This document shows positions 34,248 through 45,036 of a DNA stretch of 64,000 bases, piece after piece. The stretch lies in assembly GCF_033958435.1 (NCBI RefSeq), contig NC_134137.1, positions 125,694,001 to 125,758,000 of the forward strand, given 5' to 3'. The stretch's first letter is position 1; every line of letters begins with the position of its first letter. Source of the DNA: Carettochelys insculpta. Taxonomy: Eukaryota > Chordata > Testudines > Carettochelyidae. A program made the position numbers and the translations under genes. The notes beneath the pieces were generated by a model. The model was not told the origin of the DNA, did not search any database, and worked only from the letters and a program-made list of their open reading frames with translations.

Positions 34248-35985
34248 CTGATGATGTAGATTTCTTCTAGGTAACTCCTATCGGCTGGCTACTCTGTCTC
34301 AAGTCCCTGATGCAACTGAGGATCTTGTCATTGAGGTGGTAATAGTGTCCTGCTAAGCACCTCTCCAGTCTAGCTATTTTAAGCAGGCATACCAGCTCCT
34401 GAGGGACAAAGCCAGCTCGACAACATTAGAGCAGCCATAAAGGTGGTTTAACTGTTATTAGACTGGGCTAAGACTGCGAGATTGAGGGTAATGATTGACT
34501 CCACATCTCAACTCTGCTCATCACATACTGGGTACAGCTGAGAATTCAGATCTTTGCAAAAAACTTTTTCACTTGTGTTTTACAGTAGTGTGTATAGAAT
34601 GGTAAGATAACCTCCATAAAAACTATCAGTAAAAAGGCTTTTCCTTGAATGCAGTATCTTTTACAGATATTGTCCCCTTTTTTTCTATAAATTGATCTTT
34701 CCTGGTGGTTCCTAGTCAAGGGGTTTTGAAATTTCTTCCCCAGTTCATCATAACACTTTGATTATTTGTCATATTCCAGAACCTCCAATCTTTGTATTCA
34801 CATCCCATGATCCTTTGTGGTTATAAATGTTTGTGGCAATGAGATAGTGCTTAGGTACCATGTCTCATTTTTGGATGATGGTTGTGGGATTGTTGCTTGG
34901 GCAGTTTGGTTGCTGCTGACTCATGTTGCAGGTAGACTGGATGTAGATCCTTCCAGGAGGAGGAGAACTGTGATCGTGCCTGTTGTCTCTTTCAGTCTTC
35001 CTGTCCTGTTTCAGGAAGAACCAGCTAAGCTCACAGGAGATCCCTTAGGAACCAGACATTTGTCCCTTTATCCCTTCTGGCACTTCAGTAGAGCAAAGCA
35101 TGGGCCTAGGTGGTAACTAGGAGGGAAATTGTGATGGGAGCAGGTACAGCAAGAATGGGGTAACATTAAGCAGTGGGGTGGGAGAAGTCAGAACTTCTCC
35201 TTCCCTGCCCTTAGCTCACTCTTGGGGTTTCAGCTGGTGCCAGGTTTTGATGGTTTTACTGTACCCTCTCACTACCCTTTTATGACCATCCAATGAGTCA
35301 TGATCCCTAGTCTGAGAACCCTGAAATAACCAATGAGGGGAAAATTCTCATAGCTCTCTTTTTGCCACATCTTTCACCTTATCTCATGGTGTATTAACTG
35401 TATACAGCCCCACCTCCAAGCACAAGACTTAGGAAGTAAGTGGATGTATTGAGATATACAAAATAAGAGACACAATCTGTAAATTGTAAGCAAATTCAGC
35501 TTTGGGAGGTAAGTACTGGTCCAGCTGCTAATGGGGAACGAACTGAGTTCATGTGGCAGTGCCACATATGTAGACTTTATAGATTATAGAAGTTTAGGGA
35601 GACTTTTTCTGCATAGGTTTATCTAGGGGTAAATAAAAAAATAATAGTTGTCTGATTGCTTTCACTGTGAAGAGCATCTGTGTGAAGGAGCAACTAAGTT
35701 AGAAGGAAAGAAAAGTGAGACACTTCAGAAACAGAGCTTAAACATGATCCTGGCCCCAAAATGTTCACCCTCCACAGAATATGAGTCATTGAATGCTGGA
35801 GTCAGTGGGATTTTCTTTTGTCTTACAAGAGAGCAATTAAGTGCTGGAAGGAGAAAACATTTTCTTTTTGCCTTTGAATCACTGGGGTATAGCAATCTAT
35901 CAGACCTTCCTTAAACAGGTAAGGGAAAACAGTAAAAGTTGATTGGAAGCGTGGTTATGCGAAGTAGAATAATGATGAAGGAGGG
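34248..35985. other. Noncoding, no recognised element
   Basis: Unique AT-rich sequence between the Harbinger element and a candidate LTR. Nothing supportable. Confidence 0.5.
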
Positions 35986-36407
35986 TGTGAGCGGTTTCCA
36001 CCTGGGACTGGGTGGCCTAGTGGTTAGGCCCCCTGGCCAGGGCCTGTTAGGTGGGTCTTTAGCCCCACCTGAGAGTCTGTGGGTTAAGTTTGGAGTGTGG
36101 CCCCGAGAATCTTGTTCCCCATTTGGTGGGAGAAGGGTTCCCGGGGGGAGGGGCTCCCCACACCCCTCAGTGCCTGGGGAAGGGTCCTGGGCTGTGCCCT
36201 CCGGCAGCCTACTGGGTGGCAGCTCTGGCTTGGGGCCTGCTGCCTCAGAGCCAGCTCCTCCCTCTTAGCTGGTCAGTCCCAAACTGGGCTGGCTTCCTTC
36301 CTTTTATACCCCTCCAGGCCTGACACTGGCTGCAGGTGAACTGGGGTGGGGCTGATTGGGCCAACAGGCCCTGTTTAACCTCTGCCTTGCCTGACCTCCC
36401 TCTCACA
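35986..36407 (-). mobile_element. Candidate solo LTR with TATA box
   Basis: A 422 bp GC-rich block starting TGTGAG and ending CTCACA (complementary TG..CA termini). On the minus strand it contains TATAAAAGGAAGG (complement of about 36296-36308), a plausible TATA box. The flanks GAGGG and CTCTT do not match, so the call is tentative. A tRNA A-box-like string (TGGCCTAGTGG near 36010) probably is coincidence. Confidence 0.3.
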
Positions 36408-36929
36408 CTCTTAGAGAGAGGGATAAATCTAGATGAGCTGATAATTATCGCCGCATTTGGATGTCTATCTGAACCAATCATGAACTCCAAATGTTGACGC
36501 CTCTACATCATAGTTTCTTAGGTGAATGTGCAAAGTGCTTCTGCTGTGTTGTGTGCCTGTTCTGATAAGTTTTAATAGTGCTGAGCTTAGGCATCATTAT
36601 ATAATGTGTGTGGTGGCATGTGTGGGATGGTGGTGGTTCAGCAAATATTTGCTTGAATAAAAACTTCTGAATTTTCTTTGGCTGTGCCCTGTCTTGTTTG
36701 ATTGCCACTAAGGTTCTTGGGATTATGTTTAGTAGAAGGAATGTTTGCAGGAAAAAACAAATCTTAAATGAATATTACTAAATGCTCAAAGCGAGAATTT
36801 TGAACTTGTAAATATGTGTAATCACCATGGAAACATGATTTTTAAATGTTACATTCAACCAATCAGGAAGAAGAAACAGAGAAAAAGGCATGAGAAGAGT
36901 GGGAGGGGTATCAGATACAAGAGAAGAGT

Positions 36930-37270
36930 TAGGGGGGAGTTGAAAGCGGCCTTTAACTAACTGAAGGGCGGTTACCGAGAGGTTGGAGAGAGGCTGTTTT
37001 CAGTGGTGACAGATGACAGAATGAGGAGCAATAGTCTCAACTTGCAGTTGGAGAGGTCTAGGATTGCTATTAGGAAAAAACCTATTTTGCGAGGAGGGTG
37101 GTGAGCCAGTGGAATGCATTGCCTAGAGTGGTGGTGGAATCTCCATCCCTAGAGATTTTTAAGTCCTGGCTTGACAAAGCTCTGAGTGGGATTATTTAGC
37201 TGAGACTGGTCCTGCTTTGAGGAGGGTGTTGGACATGATGACCTGTTGATCTCTCTTCCATCCTATGAGA
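36930..37270 (+). mobile_element. CR1 LINE 3' end
   Basis: Follows the conserved CR1 tail order: AGGGCGGTTACCGAGAGG, ATTAGGAAAAAACC, AGGGTGGTGAGCCAGTGGAA, GGTGGTGGAATCTCCATCCC, GATTTTTAAGTCCTGGCTTG and a CCATCCTATGAG-like terminus. The coding region upstream is missing (5' truncation, normal for CR1). CR1 is the dominant LINE of turtles, birds and crocodilians. Confidence 0.88.
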
Positions 37271-38389
37271 AAACAACAAAGCAAAGTACCATTGAAATGA
37301 TGAGAGGCCTGGGAGTCCCTTTATCCATTATTTATTGCAAGATGGAGATGGAGGTGTTGCCCAACCCCACATAATCACTTAATGAAGAATCTTGAACAGA
37401 CATTTAACTGAATGGACCAGAGAGATAAAAATCTTTGGGAAAATGTTGTAGTTCCTGCAGAGCAGAAGGCAGCTAATACAACATATCTGAATCTGAAACA
37501 TAGTTGATTCACTTCATCACATCTTCAGCAACATCCACATTTTCTTCACACAGGGACTTCTCCATGGAGGTCCAGGAATACATATTATAGCCCTGCAAAA
37601 TAGGATCCTGCAATTTCGATAGTGGTTCATGGATAGATGGACATAGGCAAAGATCCAGTTATTTTAGGAATTTCTTTTTAAGGGTCCTATGCTCAGACAT
37701 TTTCCTTACTTCTTCTGGCTGAGAAATACCTTAGAGGTGGAATGACAAATAGAAGTGGAGAACACTGGGCAAATATTCCATGCTTCCCTGAAAGTAGGAG
37801 AAATCAAATAAAATTTAAGACCAAGGGGAAATGGGATGAGCTGATCATTTACATTGCTCGTGAATAAAGAGTTCTTGCCCCTGCTTCTTCTGACATAGGG
37901 CTATAGTTTTTGCTGCATTGGACTTTTTATTCTGGCACGGAAGTGCAGACTTATGACAAATGACTATTTCCTTACTGAGAAAAAATTTTCAGTTTAAGCC
38001 CTTGGTGTCCAACATGCTTTCCGTTCGCCACACGTGGAGAACTGGACACCGCAGTGTGGTGAAACGCGGCTCCTTAGAGCCACACACGTGCAGTGCCCTC
38101 CACCTGCTCTGTGCATGCACCCCACCACATGGTGGGACCAGCGCATGGCAACAGCAGCGGTGGTGGCTTCTTCTGTGGCCCCAGTGGCTGCAGCCCACAA
38201 TGGCTCCAGGCGCTGCTCCAACCACGGCATGGCTCCGGCGGTGGCTGTGGTTAGTCGCTGGTGGTTTGCGGGGTGTTGTGGCAATCCTTAAACTTCTATT
38301 GGGCACCACTTATATAAGGCTTTTTGAAGGATGCAGGAAGCAACAACAGTGATGATAGGAAATGTAACAGTATTAATGAAATACATTAT
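37271..38389. other. Noncoding; GC-rich block at 37990-38290
   Basis: Mostly unique. The GC-rich block (GTGTCCAACATG start, many GGTGGC/CAGCGG units) may be a decayed nonautonomous DNA element, but its ends could not be defined. Confidence 0.4.
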
Positions 38390-38797
38390 GGCTATGTCTA
38401 CACTAGCCCCAAACTTCAAAATGGCCACACAAATGGCCATTTCGAAGTTTACTAATGAAGAGCTGAAATGCATATTCAGCCTTTCATTAGCATGCGGGCA
38501 GCCGCGGCACTTCGAAATTGACGCGGCTTGCCGCCGTGCGGCTCATCCAGATGGGGCTCCTTTCCTATTCCCTTATCTGCTCATGGGAATAAGGGGACTA
38601 TGAAGTAGGCAGGGTCCTTTTGAAAAGGAGCCCCATCTGGATGAGCCGCGCGGCGGCGAGCCACGTCAATTTCGAAGCGCCGCGGCCACCCACATGCTAA
38701 TGAAGCACTGAATATGCATTTCCGTGCTTCATTAGTAAACTTCGAAATGGCCATTTGCGTGGCCATTTTGAAGTTTGGGTCTAGTGTAGACATGGCC
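38390..38797. mobile_element. Foldback Harbinger MITE, 408 bp, TSD TAT
   Basis: Left GGCTATGTCTACACTAG and right CTAGTGTAGACATGGCC are inverted repeats. Inner blocks (CTTCGAAATGGCCATTTG, GGCACTTCGAAATTGACGCG, GGGGCTCCTTT) pair along nearly the full length. TAT occurs at 38387-38389 and 38798-38800. The same family is represented by a shortened copy at 47427-47661. Confidence 0.92.
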
Positions 38798-39493
38798 TAT
38801 CTGACTAAAGCGGCATCATTTACATAAAAGAAAAGAGGAAGTAAGACATTCTAAACAAAGTGTCTTAAGCATGCACATACACCATAAATATGATTGAAAT
38901 ATGAAAAATGTGCCAGGATGCACTAACGAATTACTAAAAAGGCTCTTGCGCCCACTATTTCAAATTAAAACATGCGTGCACACCTACACAGAGGAAAAAT
39001 AAGCAAGGAAATTCTTTCCAATAGCTAGTTTCAGGAATACAACTGTTCTCCTGTGCTAGCAGGTATTGCCAGCCAAATAAAATATCACTGTTCCACTAGG
39101 AAATGGCTAGCTAAACAGAAAGTGCAATGAATCTGCAGCTGATGAATATAAGGATTTCTCCATGAAGTCCCCTGTGTCAAAAATTATTATAGAGGCTTTC
39201 TGTAGTTTAAGACATTCCCAAGACTGGTTACTCAGTGTTATGTAAATGACAAATGGCTAGAAAAAAGTAACTTGGAACACATGAATAAAGCATTTTGTTC
39301 ATAGGGAAAGAGATCAATACAGGTTTGATTGGAAGTGTTGAAGTAGCTTCTTGTGCTGAAAATTATGACACTTAGTAACCTTCAATTGGACATTGTTTTT
39401 GTTAGCAAACACTAAAAAGATAAAGAAATCCCTTGATTTTCCAAGAAGTGAATTTCATTCCTAGTTACAGATTAGTTACAGGTAAATGGTTAA
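38798..39493. other. Noncoding, no recognised element
   Basis: Unique AT-rich DNA. The last 12 bases (GTAAATGGTTAA, 39482-39493) are the duplicated target of the next insertion. Confidence 0.5.
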
Positions 39494-39681
39494 TAGTAAC
39501 AGAGAGGAAGCCGTGCTAGTCTAGACACTATCAAAACAAAAAGCAGTCAAGTAGCACTTTAAAGACTAGCAAAATAGTTTATTAGGTGAGCTTTCGTGGG
39601 AAGTGGGTCTGTCCCACGAAAGCTCACTTAATAAAAATATTTTGCTAGTCTTTAAAGTGCTACTTGACTGCTTTTTGTTTT
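39494..39681. mobile_element. Foldback Penelope-like insertion, 12 bp TSD
   Basis: After a short lead (TAACAGAGAGGAAGCCGTGC) comes a PLE 3' tail in the minus direction, then at once the same tail in the plus direction (GTGGGTCTGTCCCACGAAAG, TTAAAGTGCTACTTGACTGC). The two arms are nearly perfect inverted repeats. The exact duplication GTAAATGGTTAA lies at 39482-39493 and 39682-39693. Confidence 0.88.
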
Positions 39682-39889
39682 GTAAATGGTTAAGAAATTG
39701 ATAGTTATGTGTCAACACACTAATGGACCAGTGGTCTCATCCTTTCAGATTCACATGTTTTTGTGTGCCACATTTGTGTTAAAATACAATGTGGCATTTT
39801 AAAGCTGACTCAGAAATGTCTTAGCGCACCAAACCTTTGGGACAATTTTCTGCTTTTTTTTAGAGACGAAGGACTCTGTTGCTATGTCT

Positions 39890-40318
39890 ATACTACATTC
39901 CTCTCTCAAAAGAGAAATGCAAATGAGGGAACTTGAAAATGCAAATGAAGCACTGATTTACAAATCTCATGATTCATTTGCATTATCTTGTCTGATTACT
40001 TTTTTGGAAGAGATTTTTTTTAGGAAAAAAAGCAGTGTAGACAGGCTTCTTTCCAAAAAAATTTCCCTTTTCCAAAAGAACCCTGTATACCTCATTTTTT
40101 TCAGGAAGAAGGTTTCCTTTGATAAAGGGTTTTTTTGCTGAAAGAACCCCATCTACACTGGGTTTTTTCCCAAAACCATCTCTTCCAAAAAAGCGATTGG
40201 ATGAGATTGTGCAAATGAAGTGCTGGGTTTGTAAGTCAGCACTTCATTTGCATTTTCAATGTGCCTCACTTGCATTCCTTTTTTGAGAAAGCAATGTAAT
40301 ATATATATAGAAATAGCC
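39890..40318. mobile_element. Foldback Harbinger-type MITE, 429 bp
   Basis: Left TGCTATGTCTATACTACATT and right ATGTAATATATATATAGAAATAGCC are terminal repeats with decay and an AT insertion. Inner blocks AATGCAAATGAAG, GGAAGAGAT and AAACCCTG pair across the centre. The flanks TGT and AGT are near-matching. It ends only 51 bases before the full element at 40370. Confidence 0.65.
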
Positions 40319-40795
40319 AGTGTGTTACACTTTTCAGTGGCCTTTCACAGGGCCAAATTTGGCCTCTGTAGCCCTGTCTACACGTGCACGCGACTTCGAA
40401 GTAGCGGCACTAACTTCGAAATAGCGCCCGTCGCGGCTACACGCGTCGGGCGCTATTTCGAAGTTAACTTCGATGTTAGGCGGCGAGACGTCGAAGTCGC
40501 TAACCCCATGAGGGGATAGGAATAGCGCCCTACTTCGACGTTCAACGTCGAAGTAGGGACCGTGTAGTCATTGTGCGTCCCGCAACGTCGAAATTGCCGG
40601 GTCCTCCATGGCGACCATCAGCTGAGGGGTTGAGAGACGCTCTCTCCAGCCCCTCAGCTCAATGGTGGCCGCGTGGAGCGGCCCCTTAAAAGTCCCCTCC
40701 CCCTCCCTTCCTGTGCAGGAAGCTGAGGGATCGTGCAGGCAGCAGCCCACACACGTGGCCAGCCTGCTGCACCCTCAGCCACCCACCCAGCTGTG

Positions 40796-42859
40796 ATGGC
40801 TGCCCGGCAGCCCCCCCAGCGCCCCCAGGGGACCCCCCCAAGGGGAGCCAGGGCAGCCAGCCCAGCCAGAAGGGCAGCCAGGCTGGCAAGTGGCAGCGGG
40901 GTCCCTCCTGGACGGAGGCCGAGCTGCGGGACCTGCTGGGGCTCTGGAGCGAGAAGGAGGTGCTCCAGGTGATGGGGAGCAAGAGGCGGAACGCGGATGC
41001 ATTCGCTTAGCTGGCCGACGGCCTGGCTGCCCGGGGTCACCCTGCCTGCACTCCTGATCAGGTCAGGAGTAAGGTCAAGGAGCTGCGGCAGGGTTACTCC
41101 CGGGCCCGGGATGCGGCCAGCTGATCTGGGGCCGCCCCCATCACTTGCCCCTTTTACAGGGAGCTCAGGGACATCCTGGGCCCCCGGCACACCTCCTCCC
41201 CTCCGGCCACCCTTGACACCTCGGCCGACGACCCCCAGCAGGCCCTGCAGCCGGCGTCCACCCCGGAGGTAAGCCCCGCACCCCGGGGGCCCCCCCCCGG
41301 AGCCCACCCCCGGGACATCGCAGCAGGAGGAGGAGGAGGAGGAGGAGCAGGGCTCCTCCTCTGCAGAATCCGGGCTGCAGATCCTCCTCCTGCCATCCCG
41401 GAGCAGCAGCAGGGCCTCCACCCCCCAGGGATCTCCGGACCGTGGGAGCGGACCGACAGGTAGGTACCCCCCTCTGGTGTACACCCCTGGGCTTGAGGGG
41501 CAGGGGGTAATAGATATGTGTCCAGGGCCCCCCACATGCTCACATGGCCATGGCCCCAAGGACAGCAGGGCCATGGCCCTCACAGCACTGCATCAGCCCC
41601 TGCCCCCCCCACCCCGCACGACAGTGCCATGCCCCATCCCCGGGGCAGGGGGGAGTGGAACCTTGAGGGGCCCCCGGGAGGAGGGGGTGGGACACCCTGC
41701 AGCAGCAGCATGTGATGGAGTGGGGGGAGTGCAAAAGGGAGACTCAGGCTACATATGAGCACCAAGAGCCGAATAGCTCCCAGGGGCAAAGGAGGATCCT
41801 GGGGCTACAGCTGGCAGGTGACACCTCTGCCCTGAACAAAGAGGAGGGAGGTGCCGAGCTGCCTTGGAATTGGGGGAGGAGGGCGGGGGCCACAGGTAGA
41901 GGCTAGGGGAAGGGAGAGCTGGAAGGCAGCCAGCCTGAGGAGGGGGAAAGCTGCATCCCAGAGGGGCACCCCTTGGGGTCTTCTCCCCAGGACGGGTTGG
42001 AAGGACTGTCTCTTCCAACAGCTGGTGCTGTCACTCCTGGGAGAAAGTGGGCATCTGTGGCCTAAGAAACCTCTCCTGCTGTCAGACCCTGCGGGGTGAA
42101 GTGAGAGTCGCTCCCACCAGGGGACGGGGTGCAGGGCAGGGGGACCCCTGAACCCCATCCATCACAGCAGCATCTCCCGGGGATGGGGATGGGGAACCTG
42201 CAGCACAGGGCTGGGGGGACAAAGGCCACGGCTCGGGGCCCACACTAACGCCTGTCTCCATTCTTCTTCCCCCCCTCCTCTCCTGTGTCCCGCACCTGCA
42301 CCGTCAGAAGGACCGGAAGAGAGCGCCGGCGAGGCCTCAGTCATCCCGGAGAGCCCTCCGGGACCATCGCTCCAGGCCAGCCCCTCGGCCAAGGACCGAC
42401 CGTCCCCACGGCGGGCTAGACGGCGGACCCCGCACCACCACCAGCCAACGGCGACGGACCCCCAGCTGCTGGCCATCCACCGACGTCAGCTGGAGGTCGC
42501 GGAGCAGCAGCTGCAGCTGCAGGAGCGGGCGCTGGCTTGGCGCCAGGAGGCATGGGGGGGCCTACATGGAGACTTTTAACCGCCTGGTGGACTACCTGGC
42601 CCCGCATGCCGCGCCGGCCGCCGCAGCGCCCGCCCTGCCTGCTCCACCAGCCCCACCACCAGCTGCTCCGCCTGTCACCGTCCCGTCCGCCGTCGCCCCG
42701 CCACCCACTGCCAAGGGCCGGAGCGCCGAAGGACCCCTGGAGCCACCTGAGACTCGCCGGGCATCCTATCTTCCGGTCCGGCCCGCCCCCAGCCAGCCCC
42801 GGACAGGGCTGCAACTGCGGCGGAGCTCCCGGCCGGTCACGCCCAGTGCCCGGCTATAG
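40796..42859 (+). pseudogene. Myb/SANT-like DNA-binding protein of Harbinger copy B
   Basis: Same gene as in copy A. The SANT region (about 40900-41180) reads RGPSWTEAELRDLLGLWSEK and CPFYRELRDILG, but contains a TAG at about 41007 and a TGA at about 41122. The frame between the ATG at 40796 and the domain is also shifted in a C run. The linker and the intron with the solo LTR follow. The last exon, ending with the stop at 42857-42859, has one extra G near 42552 compared with copy A and therefore a frameshift inside the helical segment. Copy B does have the base missing from copy A at the end of the SANT domain, which shows that the copy A change is a deletion. Confidence 0.8.
41711..42166. 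mobile_element. Solo LTR inside the Harbinger intron (copy B), TSD GCAGCA
   Basis: TGTGATGG start, CCATCACA end, GCAGCA at 41705-41710 and at 42167-42172. Same LTR, same position and same duplication as in copy A. It is 456 bp long, the difference being small internal indels. Confidence 0.75.
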
Positions 42860-44065
42860 GGGCGAGGGGCCCGGGACGTGCCCCCCCCCTTGTATATAGT
42901 TTAAAGTTCTTATTTGGTGCCCCCCGTTTGCCCCGTCCCCCCCATGTAAATAGTTCTCCCCTTTATCCTCCCTGGTTTTCTTTTTATTATTGAGGACACT
43001 TGTTTGTTTGTATTGTTTTATTTTTGTCCATATTAGTTTGTTTCCACATGTTTGTATATCGTTTGTTCTTGTTTCATATATTTACAGTTAAAAGAAAAAG
43101 TTCTGAAAGAAAAAGAAGTTTAAGTTCAGCCACAAGTGCGTGCTGTCATTTGTCCAGGAAAAGTGGGAGGGGGGTGCGGTGGGGTGCTCCATGGTGTGGG
43201 CGTTGGGGCAGCAGTGTGGTGGAGGAAGGGGCGGGCAGTGGGGGGCCTGGGCAGAGTTCACCCCGCGGCCTCATCATTGAAGTGGGCCCGCAGGGCCTCC
43301 CGGACCCGGGTCCCTTCGGGGTCCACCTGCCGACTGGGGGCAGCAGGTGGCTGGACGTCTGCCCTGCCGGCCTCCACAGCCCAGCCCTGGAAAAAGGTGT
43401 CCCCCTTGCTCTCCACCAAATTGTGCAGGGTGCAGCAGGCACCCACAATCTGGGGGATGTTGTTGGGGCCCGCATCCAGGCGGGTCAGGAGACATCTCCA
43501 GCGTCCCTTCAGGCGGTCAAATGAGCGCTCCACCACCTGGCGCGCGTGGTTCAGGTGCTCGTTGAAGCGCTTCTGGCTAGCGGAGAGATGGCCCGTGTAC
43601 GGGTGCATGAGCCACGGGCGGAGGGGGTATGCTACATCTGTGATGACTCAGAAGGGCATGGTGGTGTCCCCCAGCGGGATCTCCCGCTGGGGGATGTAGG
43701 TCCCCGCCTCCAGCTGGCGGCACAGGCCCGAGTTCCGGAAAACCCGGGCGTCATGGGTGCTGCCAGGCCAGCCCACATAAATGTCCTGGAAACGTCCCCG
43801 GCTGTCCACCAAGGCCTGGAGGACCACAGAATGGTAGCCCTTGCGATTCAGGTATCATCCTCCATTGTGATGTGGGGTGCGGATGGGGATGTGAGTCCCA
43901 TCCAGAGCCCCGAAGCAGTTGGGGAAGCCCAGGGTGGCAAAGGCCGCGATGGTGGCATCTGGGTCCCCCAGCCTCACGAGCCTGTGCAGGAGCATGGCAT
44001 TGATGGCACGCACAACCTGCAGAGAAAGCACATGGGACAGCACCAATGAGGGGTGAGCAGGGTGT

Positions 44066-44190
44066 GCGTGGCCCTGCCCTGCCCTGCCCTGCCCTGCCCT
44101 CCTCTGCCCTCCCCCGCCCTGGCCTCCCCTCCCCTCCCCTGCCCTCCTCTACCCGGGCCCCCCTCCCCTGCCCTGCCCTCCCCCCGTGGG
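44066..44190. repeat. C-rich minisatellite in transposase intron, copy B
   Basis: Tandem CCCTG units followed by CCTCCCCTCCCC units. Expanded relative to the array at 33300-33375. Confidence 0.75.
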
Positions 44191-44659
44191 TTCTCTTACC
44201 TCCATGAGGACAGCCCCGATGGTGGCCTTGCCGACACCAAACTGCTGCCCCACGGATCGGTAGCTGTCTGGAGTGGCCAGCTTCCAGACAGCGATGCCGA
44301 CCCGTTTCTCCACTGGGAGGGCACGCCGCATGGCAGTGTCCTGGTGCCTGAGTGCGGGGGTGACCCACTGGCACAGCTCCATAAATGTCTGCCGGCTCAT
44401 CCTGAAGTTCCTGAGCCAGCGGTCGTCGTCTCACTCCCCCAGCACCAGCCGCTCCCACCAGTCGGTGCTGGTGGGGTAGCTCCACAGCCGCCGGTGTGTG
44501 AGGCGGGGGGGGACGGGGTGCTGCAGGGTTGGGGGTTGAGCCCTGCTGCCCTGGGGGCAGCTCCTCCTCCGGTGTAGCAAGGAGGTGCTCAGCTGCCTCC
44601 CGCATGGCACGGAGCAGGGCAAGCCCTGCTCCTGTCGGGAGGGCTGGGTGGACCTCTGG

Positions 44660-44686
44660 CTGCTGCTGCTGCTGCTGCTGCTGCTG
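44660..44686. repeat. (CTG)9 encoding the transposase polyQ
   Basis: Nine CTG units, against eleven in copy A. Confidence 0.9.
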
Positions 44687-45036
44687 GGGGTGCATGACTG
44701 CGGTGCCCGGGGTCTGTGTGCCTATGGCTCCTCAGACCGTGTGCTGTGCAGGCTGAGTGTGTCTGGGAGGGGCCCTTTAAGGGAGCGGCTAGCTGTTGCC
44801 CCGGAAGCGCTAGTCCGCCCTGTGACCCTGTCTGCAGCTGTGCCTGGCATCCCTATTTCGATGTGTGCTACTTTGGCGTGTAGACGTTCCCTCGCTGCGC
44901 CTATTTCGATGTTGGGCTGCGCAACGTCGAAGTTGAACATCGACGTTGTCAGCCCTGGAGGACGTGTAGACGCTATTCATCGAAATTAGCTAAATTAGCT
45001 ATTTCGATGTAGCGTGCACGTGTAGACGTAGCCTGT

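Larger units (their letters stand above)
43258..44695 (-). pseudogene. PIF/Harbinger DDE transposase, copy B
   Basis: Minus strand. It starts MHP plus nine Gln at 44695. The exon 1 helix-turn-helix (NFRMSRQTFMELCQWV, SVGQQFGVGKATI) is preceded by a TGA where copy A has the Trp of EEWDDD. In exon 2 the Asp of GALDGTHIPI, the Asp of VITDVAYPL and the Glu of RQVVERSFD are all present. There is a TGA after PHHNGG (Arg in copy A) and another just before VITD (Cys in copy A). The C-terminal end (QIVGACCTLHNLVE to the stop at 43258) is intact, unlike copy A. Thus the two copies carry different lesions, as expected for independent decay after insertion. Its Myb-like partner converges on it from the left. 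Confidence 0.85.
40370..45033 (+). mobile_element. Full-length PIF/Harbinger transposon copy B, TSD TGT
   Basis: The ends AGCCCTGTCTACACGTG and CACGTGTAGACGTAGCC are inverted repeats. TGT flanks both sides (40367-40369 and 45034-45036). At 4664 bp it is collinear with copy A over its whole length, including both genes, the introns, the CTG run and the solo LTR. It has more stop codons than copy A. It is CpG-rich, with intact ACTTCGAAGT subterminal motifs. Confidence 0.93.

Noticed and set aside
38390..38797. Regular repeats with spacers that recall an array
   Set aside because: The repeats are the two arms of a foldback MITE with a target duplication, not a CRISPR-type array, which would not be expected in a vertebrate.
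40654..41583. A long minus-strand open frame of about 309 codons
   Set aside because: It lies antisense to the Myb-like gene, is Pro/Gly/Arg-rich because of GC content and has no family signature.
43751..44695. A 314-codon minus-strand frame starting with polyQ
   Set aside because: It starts at the true transposase start but shifts out of frame at the G run and reads through the intron and the C-rich array. It is not one protein.
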